In this document: piece after piece, positions 1 to 11,023 of the stretch
Position numbering within the stretch: position 1 is the first letter of the stretch
How the letters are laid out: each line of letters opens with the position of its first letter
NCBI GenBank assembly: GCA_015680685.1
Contig: MNCI01017954.1
Coordinates: 684,194-748,193, forward strand
Length of the DNA: 64,000 nt
Source of the DNA: Gnetum montanum
Lineage: Eukaryota; Streptophyta; Gnetopsida; Gnetales; Gnetaceae
Direction: 5' to 3'
Translations under genes and position numbers: made by a program
The notes under the pieces: model-generated
The model's database searches: none
What the model saw: only the letters and a program-made list of their open reading frames with translations
Told to the model about the DNA's origin: nothing

Positions 1-274
1 ACCTTGCTTGTGTAAAGTGTGGTGTTGCATGCATGGTCATGCTACGTGCCTATGAGACCCTACAAAAAATCAACTAGGAAGAAAACAACATCAAGCGACA
101 CCTACCGTACATAGAGTTAGAATGTATGAATGAAAGAAAAGCAATGCAAAAAGTGATAGTTTAAGGCCGTTTTGGGCCGTAAGCTAGTTTAAGGCCTTTT
201 CGGGCCATCATTAGTTTATCGTCATTTCGAACACAAGATAGTTTAACGAAATTTCAGATAGAGGTTGTGAAGGG
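1..274 (-). repeat. B1 spacer downstream of protease, with short dispersed motif repeats
   Basis: This stretch follows the protease of B1 in the element's reading direction. It holds four copies of a motif beginning AGTTTAAGGCC or AGTTTA (about 154, 186, 211 and 238) spaced 25-33 bases apart. Two of them read as GGCC...GGCC inverted pairs. The equivalent spacer of B2 (10,609-10,860) has the same motif, so it is a family feature. No coding potential was seen in 1-150. Confidence 0.55.
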
Positions 275-3024
275 CTATTCAGTGGGTGGGGCATTATCGC
301 CACGTATGATGAGCTCCCTCCCTTCGTGGAGGAGGTGGAGTCCTTGGTGGATGGGAGATGACACTACGCATGACCTAACTAGCCAAGGGCATCCTAGGAT
401 CATGTTGTAGTCTAGCATCTTGTCGACGACTGTAAAGTTTGCAAACATGGGGTGCTGATCTCCTATCATGAAGATGATGTGGATTGTGCCTTTAATGGCT
501 ACACATGCTCCATCGAAGGAGTTTAGAGACTCGATTTTGGTCGGTTGAATGTTTTGCGTTAGGCCTAATCATTCGACGACGGAGTGTGCAACAACATTTT
601 CTGTCGTGCCATCATCAATATGTACCCTGCGTATTGTGTATTTTCCAATGTTTACATTAGTGTTCAGTGGTGCATGCATGACCTCCCCTCGTTTGGGGCC
701 AATCTTGACATCATTATTGCGGAAGGTTAGAGTCGTTGTATTTGTATCTTGTGGTACAAGGGGTGTAATGGCTACACGAATGGCATCTTCGGTTGGAGGC
801 ATGTTTTCTGTAGCAGGGATGGAGGCGAGCATGTGTGCTAGTGCTTGACGATGCTCTGGTGATGTTAAGAAGAGGTCGAGCAAGGTAGGCATTACATTCT
901 TATGTTTTAATGCATTGTGTGGATGGGATAGTATGTCTGCAAGGTTGTCATTTATGTTTGTCATGGTGGGAGCTTCTTCTATTGCGTGAGCTGTGATGTA
1001 GAGCTCTTGTGGAGGGGCAATGAGCAAGGGTTGTCATTTAGTGGGCCTAGGGGTAGAGCTAGGACTAGTTTGTGGTTTAGGTATTGGTGACTTGGGTTTC
1101 CACTGCTTTTATGTGGTCAAGTTGCCGGAACTTGGGCTTGGTGTGGGTGTCGTCGGAGAGACTTGTATGTTTAACGTTGTGATGGATGGTTGTTTCCAGT
1201 TTATCATCTTAGCAAATGGTTGTTGTGGAGATTTGACCAAAAAAGATGTTGTGGGTTTATGAGGTGGCACTTTGATGACAAAGGGAGGCCCTGTGCTTAT
1301 GGATGCAGAGGGGGCGGGACTGTCAGGTTGCGCTACATTGAACAATCCTTTCTTTGCCATTCTTTGCAAATCGTTTTGCAAAGTTCGACAAGTGTCTGTG
1401 TCGTGTCCAGACATTTGGTGGTAGTGGTAGTATGTACTTAAGTCAAAATGTTGTGGAACACATGCGTTGTATGTTGTAGTGGGATGACTTGCCAATTCAT
1501 AATGTTTCTGGTTGCGTATGTAGGCATCATCTAACATGTGTTTGCATTGGATCAAACTAGTGTTAAGTAGTTGTTCTAGCAATTGGGAAGGTTTTCCTAG
1601 CAAGGGTATGTGTTTACGTTGGGCGCGCTCACTTCTAGGAGCAGCTTGTGTGGTGGCACTAGAGCTAGAGCTGGTGGCTTGGGGTGTTGAGGCCACGGGC
1701 TTGTTGGTTGCATGTGTTGGCATGGTGATTGTTGCGATTGTTGCGTTTGATGTTGCTTGTGTATCCTGTGCTATTTTTGTTGTTCGCATAGGTCACAGTT
1801 GTTGCATTTGTTGTTGTGCATGTTGTTTTTTATGTTGGCTCCTGTAGGCCAAGTAGGATGGGACATTGCTTGCTCTTGTTGCCTCTTCTATGCCCTTTGC
1901 TTGGTCAAAGGCCTAGGTAAGAGACTTTGGGTCCTGGTAGAGTAGTTTGGACTTGATGAAGTCATTGACTACACCCTTGAAGATTACCAAGAGATGTGTC
2001 TCCATGATTGGCTCATGAATTTCATTAGCTCTAGTACTCCATTGCTAGAGGAAGGGTAGTATGGGCTCTAGGGGTCCTTGTCTAACATGGAGGAGCTTGT
2101 CAATTATCACCTCAGGTTTGATGTTGTATCTGAAGCATGTCACAAACTAGTGTATAAGGTCCTTGAGGGATGCGATGGAAGTTCGGGGTAAGGCATGGTA
2201 CCAGTCTAGAGCTTTGCCAGTGAGCAACAAGGGAAAGAGGCATAGAATGACATGTGGCTAGGAGTGAAATGCGATGGTTTCTGTGCGGAATGTGATGATA
2301 TGTGCATTGGGGTCACTATGACCATTGTATTTTGTCAGATGTGGCAATGAATAGCTTGCAGGTAATGTAAGGGGTGGGACTATAGGGCAGATTGGATCAT
2401 CACGGTAAAAGTCCACCACCTTGGGTGTGTCTGAGGAGGTAGCCTTAAGCTGGTTGATTTCCTCCATCAAAGTCTGGATGAGTTGGGACACTTGTTCCCA
2501 ACTAGTGGATTCACCAGCCGGTTGTGTTGACTGGACTCACGTAAGTTGTGTGGTGAAGGGTTGGATCACCGATTGTGGGCTTTGCAAGTTTAATGCCATG
2601 GCAGATGGTTGTCGGTAGTTTAATGTCATACTAGATGTGTGTTGGTAGTTTAAGGCTGTACTAAGGCACCAGTGAAATAGGCATGACACATGTGGCACCT
2701 GCGTAAATGTTGGGTTGAGGTTGGGAGTTGGGGCATGGCCCCAGCATAGGCATAAGGTACTTGTGTTGCTTGGGGCTGGGCCCTGTCATATGTACCAGGT
2801 TTTTGGATTGTTTGAGGCTGGGACCCAATGTGTGTAGACTATGAAGAAAATGCCTTGGGCGTGTGCTCCTGTGATTGTTGTAAGGAGGTAAGGCCCCAAG
2901 GGCTGTTGGGTTTGGGAAGGGCTACGAACTCATACTCATATGTAGATGGCGATCTTGGGTAAGAGGAAGTCATCTCAGAATCATTATGTTGTGTGTATTG
3001 TATGCATTGGACAAGGTGATCCAT
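275..3024 (-). pseudogene. B1 gag and aspartic protease, decayed Ty3/gypsy
   Basis: Broken gag-protease of retroelement B1, read leftward. The gag core near 2,258-2,491 shows LPHLTKYNGHSDPNAH, a match to the gag of Tat/Ogre-like Ty3/gypsy elements. A zinc knuckle of CX2HX4HX4C type lies in 1,109-1,789 (YHYHQMSGHDTDTC, first Cys changed to Tyr). The protease at 569-1,027 has VHIDDGTTENVV as active-site loop, with Asp-Asp-Gly where Asp-Ser/Thr-Gly is usual. The C-terminal motif MILGCPWL at 275-469 corresponds to the family's ILGRPWL. Stops and frameshifts separate the pieces. The 5' LTR and primer-binding site lie just upstream (3,252-5,058). No reverse transcriptase follows before the window edge. 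Assignment to Ty3/gypsy is firm; the exact lineage is inferred. Confidence 0.8.
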
Positions 3025-3251
3025 GTTGGTGGCAGTTGGTACTTAGACCGACTTGAAGTTAGGTGTGAATTATGGTGAATTCGGCTTTGAAATGGATGTG
3101 TTTTTGTTGAAAAAACACTGTAGCAGCACTATAGCAGCGTAAACATTGTAGCAGCATGAAGCACTGTAGCAGCATGAACACTGTAGTAGCATGAACACTA
3201 TGATTGAATAGGTAACATGATCAGCATTTTGATTAAACAAAAAACAAGTCA
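3025..3251 (-). repeat. B1 5' leader with GTAGCAGCA minisatellite
   Basis: Leader between gag and the primer-binding site. At 3,115-3,195 a short unit close to CACTGTAGCAGCATGAA is repeated four or five times with point changes. The leader of B2 carries a different tandem repeat, so leader repeats are typical of the family but not shared in sequence. Confidence 0.5.
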
Positions 3252-3270
3252 GGCCCTCCTTCTAGCACCA
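3252..3270 (-). promoter_or_regulatory. B1 primer-binding site
   Basis: Read on the minus strand this is TGGTGCTAGAAGGAGGGCC, five bases after the LTR end. The same 19-mer, with one to three changes, sits beside all four B LTRs and in a shorter form beside the A1 5' LTR. TGG start and spacing fit a tRNA-primed minus-strand start site; the tRNA was not identified. Confidence 0.75.
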
Positions 3271-3275
3271 TTTTC

Positions 3276-5058
3276 TATACTGTCTGAAATTATCCATGCA
3301 AGGCTGGAATGGAACGAGCACTGTGTGATTTACAGATGAGCACAGAAGACCCTGCCTTCACTTGAGGATGAGCTGGAATGAACGAAGGTAGAGTACCTTG
3401 GGTGGTCTGCACACGTATCAAACAAGGGTTTCCCCAACATATAGCAATGCACAATATGCTGGGTTATATGTAAACAACGTGATACACATTGACCAAAACA
3501 TGAATGTGCAAAGAAAACAAATACAGAGGCAAGCAAAAATGGATGAAAACTATAACAAATCTTGATTAGAAATGAAACAACTTTATTGCAAAATGAGATT
3601 ACAATGCACCGATCTAAACACAGTTGCAAATCTGACACAAGGTGGACGAATAGACCTGGTGGATGCTGGGAGATGATGATGTACTAGTTTAAACTGCAGG
3701 CACAGCGTGAAAGTTGTATGCTCAGCGTACAAGGTAGAAGTCCAGCATATTAGTTTCTTACTCTGATTTGCTCAGTGTCTCCAGGTTTTTTTTGTCTCTC
3801 ATTTGCCCAAATTGCCAACCCTGATCCCCTCAAAAATTGATGTTTTTATGAGGTTTATGAGTGGTCGTGGGTGAGAGGATTTCAGGTCGGATGACAGGTG
3901 GCTGCATTGCCCAGGTGCAAAGAAAATTACAACTGTATAGCTTGCTACATGCCAGCATGTACATGCTGGGCGTGCAGAGTATGTATGCTCAGCGTATAGA
4001 TCATGGAAGTGCATCATTTTAAGGTTGAATATTCATTTTGGGAGCCTGGGATGATGCCTAATAATTGCCTTGCCTTTGAGAGTCGATTGTAGGTGGAGAT
4101 CTTGTTCTGGGATGCCTATTTTGAGAGATCCTTGATGCTACACGCTGGGCATGCAGGCCTGAAAACCCATCATTTGGAGCCCAAAACTTGATTTTCAGGA
4201 GACTGAGAGCTTCTGGGGACCTTGGTGAAGGTCTTGGGGGGTCCATACGCTCAATCCTGGCATGTTTTGGCTCATTTTGGGGCCTAGAAGTTGCTGCACG
4301 CTGGTCGTGTAGGCCTAAAAACCCATCATTTGGAGCCCAAAACTTGATTTTTAGGAGCCTGAGAGCTACTGGGGACCTTGGTGAAGGTCCTAGGGGGTCC
4401 AGACGCTCAATCCTGGCATGTTTTGGCTCATTTTTGGGGCCCAGAAGTTGTTGCATGCTGAGCTGCACGCTGGGCGTGCACGTTGGGTGTGCAGGTCTAA
4501 AAACCAATCATTTGGAGCCCAAAACTTGATTTTCAGGAGACTGAGAGCTACTGTGGACCTTGGTGAAGGTCCTAGGGGGTCTAGACACTCAATATTGACA
4601 TGTTTTGGCTCATTTTTGGTCCTAAAAGTTGCTGCACGCTGGGCGTGCAGGCCTGAAAACCCATCATTTGGAGCCCAAAACTTGATTTTCAGGAGCTTGA
4701 GAGCTATTGGGGACATTGGTGAAGGTCCAGGGGGGTCCAAATGCTCAATCTTGGCATGTTTTGTCTCATTTTTAGGGCTCAAAAGTTGTTGTACGCTAGG
4801 CTGTACGCTGGCCAGCATACACCAAGGTGTGCCCAGAGTATACTTGGTTAAAACCAAATATTTTGAACCCAAAACTTGAAATTCCTAATGCTGGATTCTG
4901 ATGTAGTCACCTGTGGGTCTCAGGGAACTCTTTCTTGTTCAATTATGCTCCATTTGATGTTATTCTTGAGGTTCACAAGTTTCGGTCATCTTGGGAAGCA
5001 TCATGACTTAGCTTGATTCTTGTCTAAAAGTGCTGGTCCAAATTTTTGTGGTGTTTCA
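3276..5058 (-). mobile_element. B1 5' LTR
   Basis: LTR of about 1.78 kb read leftward. On the minus strand it begins TGAAACACCACAAAAATTT at 5,058 and ends in GTATA before the primer-binding site; B2, B3 and B4 share both ends. Near 3,843-3,850 the minus strand reads CATAAAAA, where B2-B4 have a TATA box, so the U3/R boundary lies just below it. U3 upstream of that site is filled with tandem repeats (4,141-4,870). Open frames inside the repeats (for example 4,058-4,872) are by-products of repeat structure, not genes. The flank at 5,059-5,063 is CATAT; its partner would lie left of the window. Confidence 0.8.
4141..4870 (-). repeat. Tandem repeat of about 165 bp in the B1 U3
   Basis: Four to five units start near 4,141, 4,297, 4,464, 4,635 and 4,799. 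Each opens with a self-complementary core such as CACGCTGGGCGTGCAGGCC and continues with CATCATTTGGAGCCCAAAAC. Equivalent arrays occur in the other B LTRs with a different core. The array lies upstream of the TATA position, as enhancer-like repeats often do in LTRs. Confidence 0.85.
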
Positions 5059-6671
5059 CATATGTTCTATAGGGTCAGCGTAAAGGGACAATCTATTAAT
5101 TTTATTATTAAATTTTTCTAAGTATGGGGCATTTTTACCCACAAGAGTCAACGTGGAGGCCCATATGGAGTAAAATTAACTTGGCAGGAATTATAAAATA
5201 GAATAAATAAATTATAGGGGGGGTTTAAAAAGGGTAAGTAGTGAACACAAAGAATTACTTTCATCATTGTGGCCAGCGTAAATAGACATGTGATAGTCCT
5301 ATCAGCGTAAACCAAATTTTGACTGTTCTCGTCAACGTAAACCCAACAGTAGTAGTGTAAACCATACTGTGGACCAAACAGAGACAACGTATACCACATA
5401 GAACCAGCGTGAACCAAACAAAGAAAATTGCAGCGTGAACCAAATAGAAAAAATTCTAGTGTGAACCAAACGAAGAAAATTCTAGCGTGAACCAAATAGA
5501 GAAAATTCCAGCATGAACCAAATAGAGAAAATTGCAGTGTGAACCAGAGAGAATTACAGCGTGAATGCCTTGCACACCCATGCCTACACGAGGTTGATCT
5601 AGATCTGCAACTGTAAGGTTCAGATCTCCAACGTGCAGTGAAGGACCGATACGTGGAGACAGCACGGACAGATCGCCGAAAGTAAGTCGCGCATCGCTTA
5701 GCCGAGGTCAGGCGTTAGAGTCAGCCGCGCCGTGAGGTAGTCCCCAACCACGTTCCTCGCAACACATCCGCAGCAATGGCAGATGCATCGCAAATGACAG
5801 GTAATGCTTACTTCACCCGAATTTCCAAATATTGTTCTACGACTAATGGTAGTAGTCCTTTACCTGTTCCTAAGCGAACAGAAATATATGATAANTGACA
5901 TATACAGTGTAAACATCTGTGTGCAAAGTGTGTGTGTGTAGTGTATGTCCAAGACAGTGTGTGCATGTGCAACGTGTATCCAGGATAGTGTGTGCATGGC
6001 AGCGTGTGTGTCCTAGGACAACATGTGCGTGTGCAGCACATGCATTCTGGGCATTTACAGTGTTTGTTAGAAACAGGGTCTATTTTAGCATAGATTTTGT
6101 GTTGAATTTTCCTTCAGCGTATACCTCTATTACTGGTGTCTATTTTTCTCTTGCATGTAAAGATTTTTTTTTTGTTTGGTGATGGGTAGTGCATAGACTT
6201 TGTATGGCCAGCATGTAGGATCTAGATGTACAACATACAGGATTCATGGATTTCATATTTTCTAAGTGTAGGTCAGGTAGCGTATACATACATAAGAAAA
6301 ATTTTCTAAGTATGGAACATGTGAACTGGCAGCGTATACATAGAAAGGTTTCTAAGTGTTAAGCACATGAAGTTAAATGTTATGCAACTTGTGTGTTAAT
6401 GTTAACTGTTGATCATGGTTGATCTACACAATATGTCCACTGGGGTCTTATGTTGTATGTTTGTAATATGAGTTGATTTACATGTTTACATGGAAGTGTG
6501 ATGTGTTCTATATACTTTGGATTGTGTGGTGTCAGTTTATCATCTTAACTCTAGGACGAATGACAATTTAAGGCCTTACCGGGCCGTTTTATGATTTTTT
6601 GCATTTTGATGTTTGTCTTTTTTTTTTCATTTATGTTTATGCACTTACCACATGTTTTTGGTTATGTGTAG
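5059..6671. repeat. B2 distal region with minisatellites upstream of the antisense gene
   Basis: Non-coding stretch between the B1 LTR and the first clear exon of the antisense gene. At 5,330-5,565 a unit of about 28 bases (CAGCGTGAACCAAATAGAG plus AAAATT) is repeated eight or more times. At 5,890-6,050 CAGTGTGTGCATGTGC-like words recur. A GC-rich pocket at 5,600-5,800 stands out from the AT-rich surroundings and holds a possible first exon (5,776-5,800). At 6,565 there is one copy of the AATTTAAGGCC motif also found next to B protease genes. A single N lies at 5,895. Confidence 0.5.
5776..5800 (+). other. Candidate first coding exon of the antisense gene
   Basis: ATG at 5,776 opens eight codons (MADASQMT) and runs into CAG/GTAATG, a good plant splice donor at 5,801. 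It sits in a GC-rich pocket, as 5' exons of plant genes often do. Its phase (1) does not match the apparent acceptor at 6,670-6,671 (phase 2), so either another small exon lies between or the sequence has decayed. Only a cDNA would settle it. Confidence 0.3.
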
Positions 6672-9600
6672 GGGGCTTAAACCCTTATTGTTGGTTATAG
6701 AGCTTATGGGGGTGCTCACATGGTTTGGTGTTGTGCAACCTGATGCTCATCCACATGACATAACTATTATGTCAGAAGCGTTATGGTTTCGTTCGGGTGC
6801 TAGAAAATTCTTAGCCTTTATCCTACAATACTTCAGTGTTGTGATATGGTCTCATTTAAGTGAAAATTTAGCACGAACTATTATTGAGACCATATTACCT
6901 GGCTCATCCAATGAGATACTAGTTTTCATGGTTGATATAGATGAGGGATTGTTCAAGGTTGGGGATGGTCCCGCTGAAGGGCCTCAATCTACTCGTCCCT
7001 TAACCCATGTGTGGGACTTACCCTCATGCAGCCATTATAACATAGATAGCATTCTCTTTCTAGCTTTCTGTGCACACACATTATTCCAAAATGCACCTGG
7101 AATAGTGTATCAAGTGGACAGGTATGCTTGTTTGATTTATCCTCATTTTATGATTTAACGTTATTTTGTTGTTTATGTGGGATGATTGTTTTCTCACAGG
7201 CCCTGATTTGATGCAAATGGGGAATGCAAAAATGATGATGAACTTAACTTGACACGTATTGCTTTGGAGGCTTTTATGGTAGGCCCCACTTTTCGTGGTG
7301 CTGTATTAGCTTAAAATAGGGGTTCTATCATCTATTACCATCGTAAATGTTCTAGGGGCTTTGAGCGATGTGAGGCACGGGGATGGCTACATGCGGATTG
7401 GTCCCGTAATGGTCCAGTATTTCCTGAAGATGTTGGTACGGCTCCAAAAATGCCTGATCTATTTAGTAGTGGTAAGTGATGATGTTTCGACACCTTATGT
7501 TTTGTCTTTGCTTCCCTATCATTGAACATGTTATTAATCATTTTGTTTTAACCTCTTTTCACAATGGACATCACCTTTGATGGAGCTATCGTCATAACTG
7601 GCCGCACCGAGGGTACTTTACACATGAAGTTTGGAGAAATGGAGGATGCTCAAAGATGGTTGCATGATAAGGCATCTAACCATGTCATCACTTGTCTAAT
7701 TGATGCAGGTCTAATGAATCTTTTTACTGCTTTAACTCCTAGCATTCCCACGACCGAGATGGTTTCCATCGTTGATTCATTGAATGAGGCGGTTACCCAT
7801 TTTAGCACATGAGTCCAGGGGGTAAAGGTTATTTTCCATTTGACCACAGAGTTTTTCTTAGATCTATTTGGTGTGCCAACAGATGGTGCTGAAATTACTA
7901 TAAACAAAGAAACTAAAGAGAGCCGTATCATTAAGGAATTAGAGGAATGGCTAGGTATAAGGAAAGGTTCCAAGGGCTTCGCCATGCAAGGTAACACCAA
8001 AGTGACAAAAGTTAATGAATTGTACCCATTGTTTAGAGCACATGCATTCCCTAAATATCTCTCCCAAGTAAGAAATTTTGGAGTAGAACCTGTACGTATT
8101 ATGCATTTAGTTCTAGAGACTAGGATTTGTTTTAACTAGGTACAGTTCTTGCTATCTAATTTCCATAGGGAGATTGTTAGATTACGTGTGAATGTGGAGG
8201 CATAGTCCCATTTTATGTTTGCATTCTTTGCAGGTTATCTTCGCAGACTAGCTGAGTTTCTAGTAGTCTGCGTAGGTAACGAGCATATGTTGAGGGATCA
8301 TGCCCAGTTGTCTCGCCCATGGATACAACACTTATTCGATGTCCCACGGTCTCAAGATGCTCCTGAGTGTGTAGAGGAATCATTCTTTATTACAATTGGA
8401 GATACAGCTAGTTCTTCCCATCATACACATGATAGTGTAGGGTTGGAACCAGCTAGTGTGCCTTACTATGCTAGGAGAGTTGATCGAGTCATTAAGAAAA
8501 CAATCGGGACAGAGAAATCTAAAGTTTAGAGACCGAAGCGCCCAAGAGAACTTGCACCCAAAGTTAATCCACCGCAGGTAAAGCGTATAAGGTTCAAGTT
8601 GTCTGAACGTGGTAAGTGTTTTATGATTTATTATTATTTTCTTTTTTTTTATGTTTATTGGTGTTATATTAGCTATGAACTTATAAATATTATCTGAAGT
8701 GACTTCTGAAAGAAGAAGGGAAGAATTAGCTCTAATTATGGAGAAAGAGGAGATCTCCACTAATCAAGGTGAGGAAGAAGCTGGTGTTGAAAAAATTGAG
8801 GAGATCCGCATCTCCGTAGAGGAATGTATGGAAGAAGCCATGGACAAGGACCTCACTGGCAATCAGGATGGTGAGAATGAGAATATGGGTAGCTTCTTTG
8901 AGGGAAGTTTACATCTTGATGATTCACCGAAGCTGGATGACCAAGGAATGTTTGGTATGTTTTATTGATTCATTCTATGTTTTCTTGGTTTATTCTTTTC
9001 TTTTTTAGTTTTTTTGTGATGACTTTATATATGTATGTATTTTTTTTTTTGCAAGACTTAGGTGCCGAAACTATGGAGGCCTCTAGTGTTCGAATGAAAG
9101 TACCTATGTTAAAACCACCTGTTGAAACAACAACCATAGCCAATCCATCGTCTTTGGATGAACTTGACACTTGGATCAAGATGCAAAACAAAATGGATTT
9201 TGTTAAGGGCATAGTGAATGAAGTGGTTAATCATATTTAGGAGGATAATCCTAAGCTAGGTACTTACGTTAAATACTTTGAGTTCCTCCATTTTCTTTGT
9301 TTGTTTTAATGTTGGATTGGCTAAGTCATGTTTCTTGTATTGATATGGGAGAAACTTAAATGGGACCCATTTGAGGCAATCCATATTGATGGCCTACCTG
9401 AACTTCCTCTAGAGATTAGACAAGTTCCAAGGATAATCTATGATGCAGTCGTAGGATGCGTGGTACAAAACGCTAGATATCTTTGGTCTTGTAGGCACTC
9501 GATTGAACAGCTCTGGCTTCAAGTTCAAATGGCCAAAAAGGAGAATGCCAAGCTAGCAGAAGAACGAAATGATTATAAGTCTTGTTATGATTTTGCAGCT

Positions 9601-10337
9601 GCTAGGCTAGCTGGGGATGGTACCTGGTGCACCTCTGAGATCACCTATGCTAAATACTGGAATGTATTGAATAGTAAGGTAAAGGTGACCCGGGAGTTGG
9701 TTGAACGCAAGGCTCAAATTGATTTGTTGAACAGAAAATTCCAAGATTGGAAAGGCTTTGCGGGTAAGGTACGAAAGTGGGGCTAGGATGAAAAGGACCA
9801 CAAATATTAGTATAAGAAGTGGCTAAAAGAGGCATCCCTTGAGAAATGTCGATTAGAAATGTTCATGGAAGGTTTAGGTCTACAATCCTCCTATAACAGA
9901 TTCAAGGAATGCACTGAAGTGGAGGGATCCCCTAAAAGAACCATCACTACTACTTCTGGGGAGGTATTTGTAGGTACATTTCCTCTTCAATGTCCTTTGT
10001 GGACGGTGGTGGACAAGAGCAAAGTACTAGCTAATGTTGACTTAGGCCTTGAAGATATGGATTGGTCATCTGTACCTGAAGAAGAAATTCTACGTCGTAT
10101 AGAATCTGGCCTAAGGCCTTCTTCTTCTATGAGTATTTGTCTTGCAGCCTTTTGTTATTTTCTAGTTAATTAATTCTATTTTTATTTTTCTACTAATTAG
10201 CTATTTCTTTACAAGGTCACAATGAGTATGATGATGGTGGCCCCAGTGGAGTGGAACAGGATAATGTGGATGAGCTTGGGGATCAAGCCCCTCNTAATTT
10301 TGTGGACTGTGTAAAGCAGATGCATGAACATTGTTAA
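6672..10337 (+). pseudogene. Antisense multi-exon accessory gene of element B2, FCP1/NIF-like start
   Basis: Seven exon segments are readable: 6,672-7,121; 7,200-7,471; about 7,563-8,611; 8,700-8,954; 9,056-9,259; 9,326-10,132; 10,216-10,337, ending in TAA. Donors GTATGC, GTAAGT, GTATGT and GTAC and acceptors such as TTGCAAG and TTACAAG are in place, and the frame is kept across the introns (phase 2 for the first, phase 1 for the rest). The acceptor before 7,564 is unclear. The first segment has KPLLLVIELMGVL, then RSGARKFLAFILQYFSVVIW, then RPLTHVWDLP. This order fits the FCP1/NIF phosphatase fold (motif I DLNG, RPG..EFL....F.VVIW). The catalytic Asp residues are not conserved here. The middle exons match nothing I know; 9,500-9,600 looks coiled-coil. 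In-frame stops near 7,204, 7,312, 7,810, 8,137, 8,200, 8,527, 9,238 and 9,784 make this copy dead. It would encode roughly 1,000 residues and runs opposite to gag. Confidence 0.6.
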
Positions 10338-11023
10338 GATTTAATATTATAAACTTATACATTTGTACATTTTTTTGTTGTTTTTCTTATATCTCCCTTT
10401 TTCTTGTTGTTTAAGTTTTAAGTTTTGTTTCGGCTTTAACGACAATTGTAAACAAATATGTGAAGATAAAATATTTTTTATTTTATTTTTGTCCAAGTCC
10501 TTGGAAATAAGTGTAACTATGCTGGCAGGAATAAAACTATAAATGAAAAATAAATGAAAGTATAATTTATAAATGAAAAGCAAACCGAATTTGAAATGCA
10601 ACACGTTCTAGTTTTAGGCCATTTCGGGCCCCATGCACTAGTTTAAGGCCATTTTGGGCTGCAAGAAAATAAAAGGGATTTGACCTATTTCAGTGGATTT
10701 TCCAATGGACCAGCCATTTCTGACCGTGGCTAGTTTTATGTCATTGTGTACATGTGATAGTTTAATGTCATTTCGGATGTGTAGTAGTTTTACGTCATTT
10801 CCTACGTAATTGTAGTTTAACGTCATTTCGGACACGATTGTAGTTTAACGTCATTTTGGATGCTTGTTCATTTAACAGTTGAGTAGCTTTAATTTTCGTA
10901 GATTGACATGGTGTGTTGGGCATGTCGGTGTAATTATGTTAAACTGTAATTCTGACCATGAGACGTCTGGGGGAATAACTCCTATGTCAGCATGCTCCGA
11001 TGTTTCTACGTTTTGTAATTTTT
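10338..11023. repeat. B2 spacer between antisense gene and protease, with about 27-bp repeats
   Basis: The 3' ends of the antisense gene and the gag-protease face each other across this spacer. At 10,609-10,860 TAGTTTAACGTCATTTCGGA-like units recur at 10,732, 10,757, 10,785, 10,812 and 10,839 (period about 27), next to two TAGTTTAAGGCC units (10,609, 10,637). The same motif family is present in B1 at 150-250. 10,338-10,600 is plain AT-rich sequence; poly(A) signals of either transcript would be expected there but none is convincing. One N lies at 10,294, inside the last exon. Confidence 0.55.

Noticed and set aside
3330-3638. 102-residue minus frame in the B1 LTR
   Set aside because: Lies in R/U5 of the LTR, is not conserved as a frame in B2 or B3, and has no motif.
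4058-4879. Long open frames on both strands in the B1 LTR
   Set aside because: They follow the 165-base tandem repeat, which happens to be open in several frames; the repeating peptide mirrors the DNA repeat.
5895-5895. Further contig joins at single Ns (5,895, 10,294, 18,298)
   Set aside because: No duplicated flanks at these positions; they look like single ambiguous base calls.
8699-9240. Separate small genes within the antisense locus
   Set aside because: Splice sites and matching phases join these frames into one gene; the apparent starts lie inside introns or exons.
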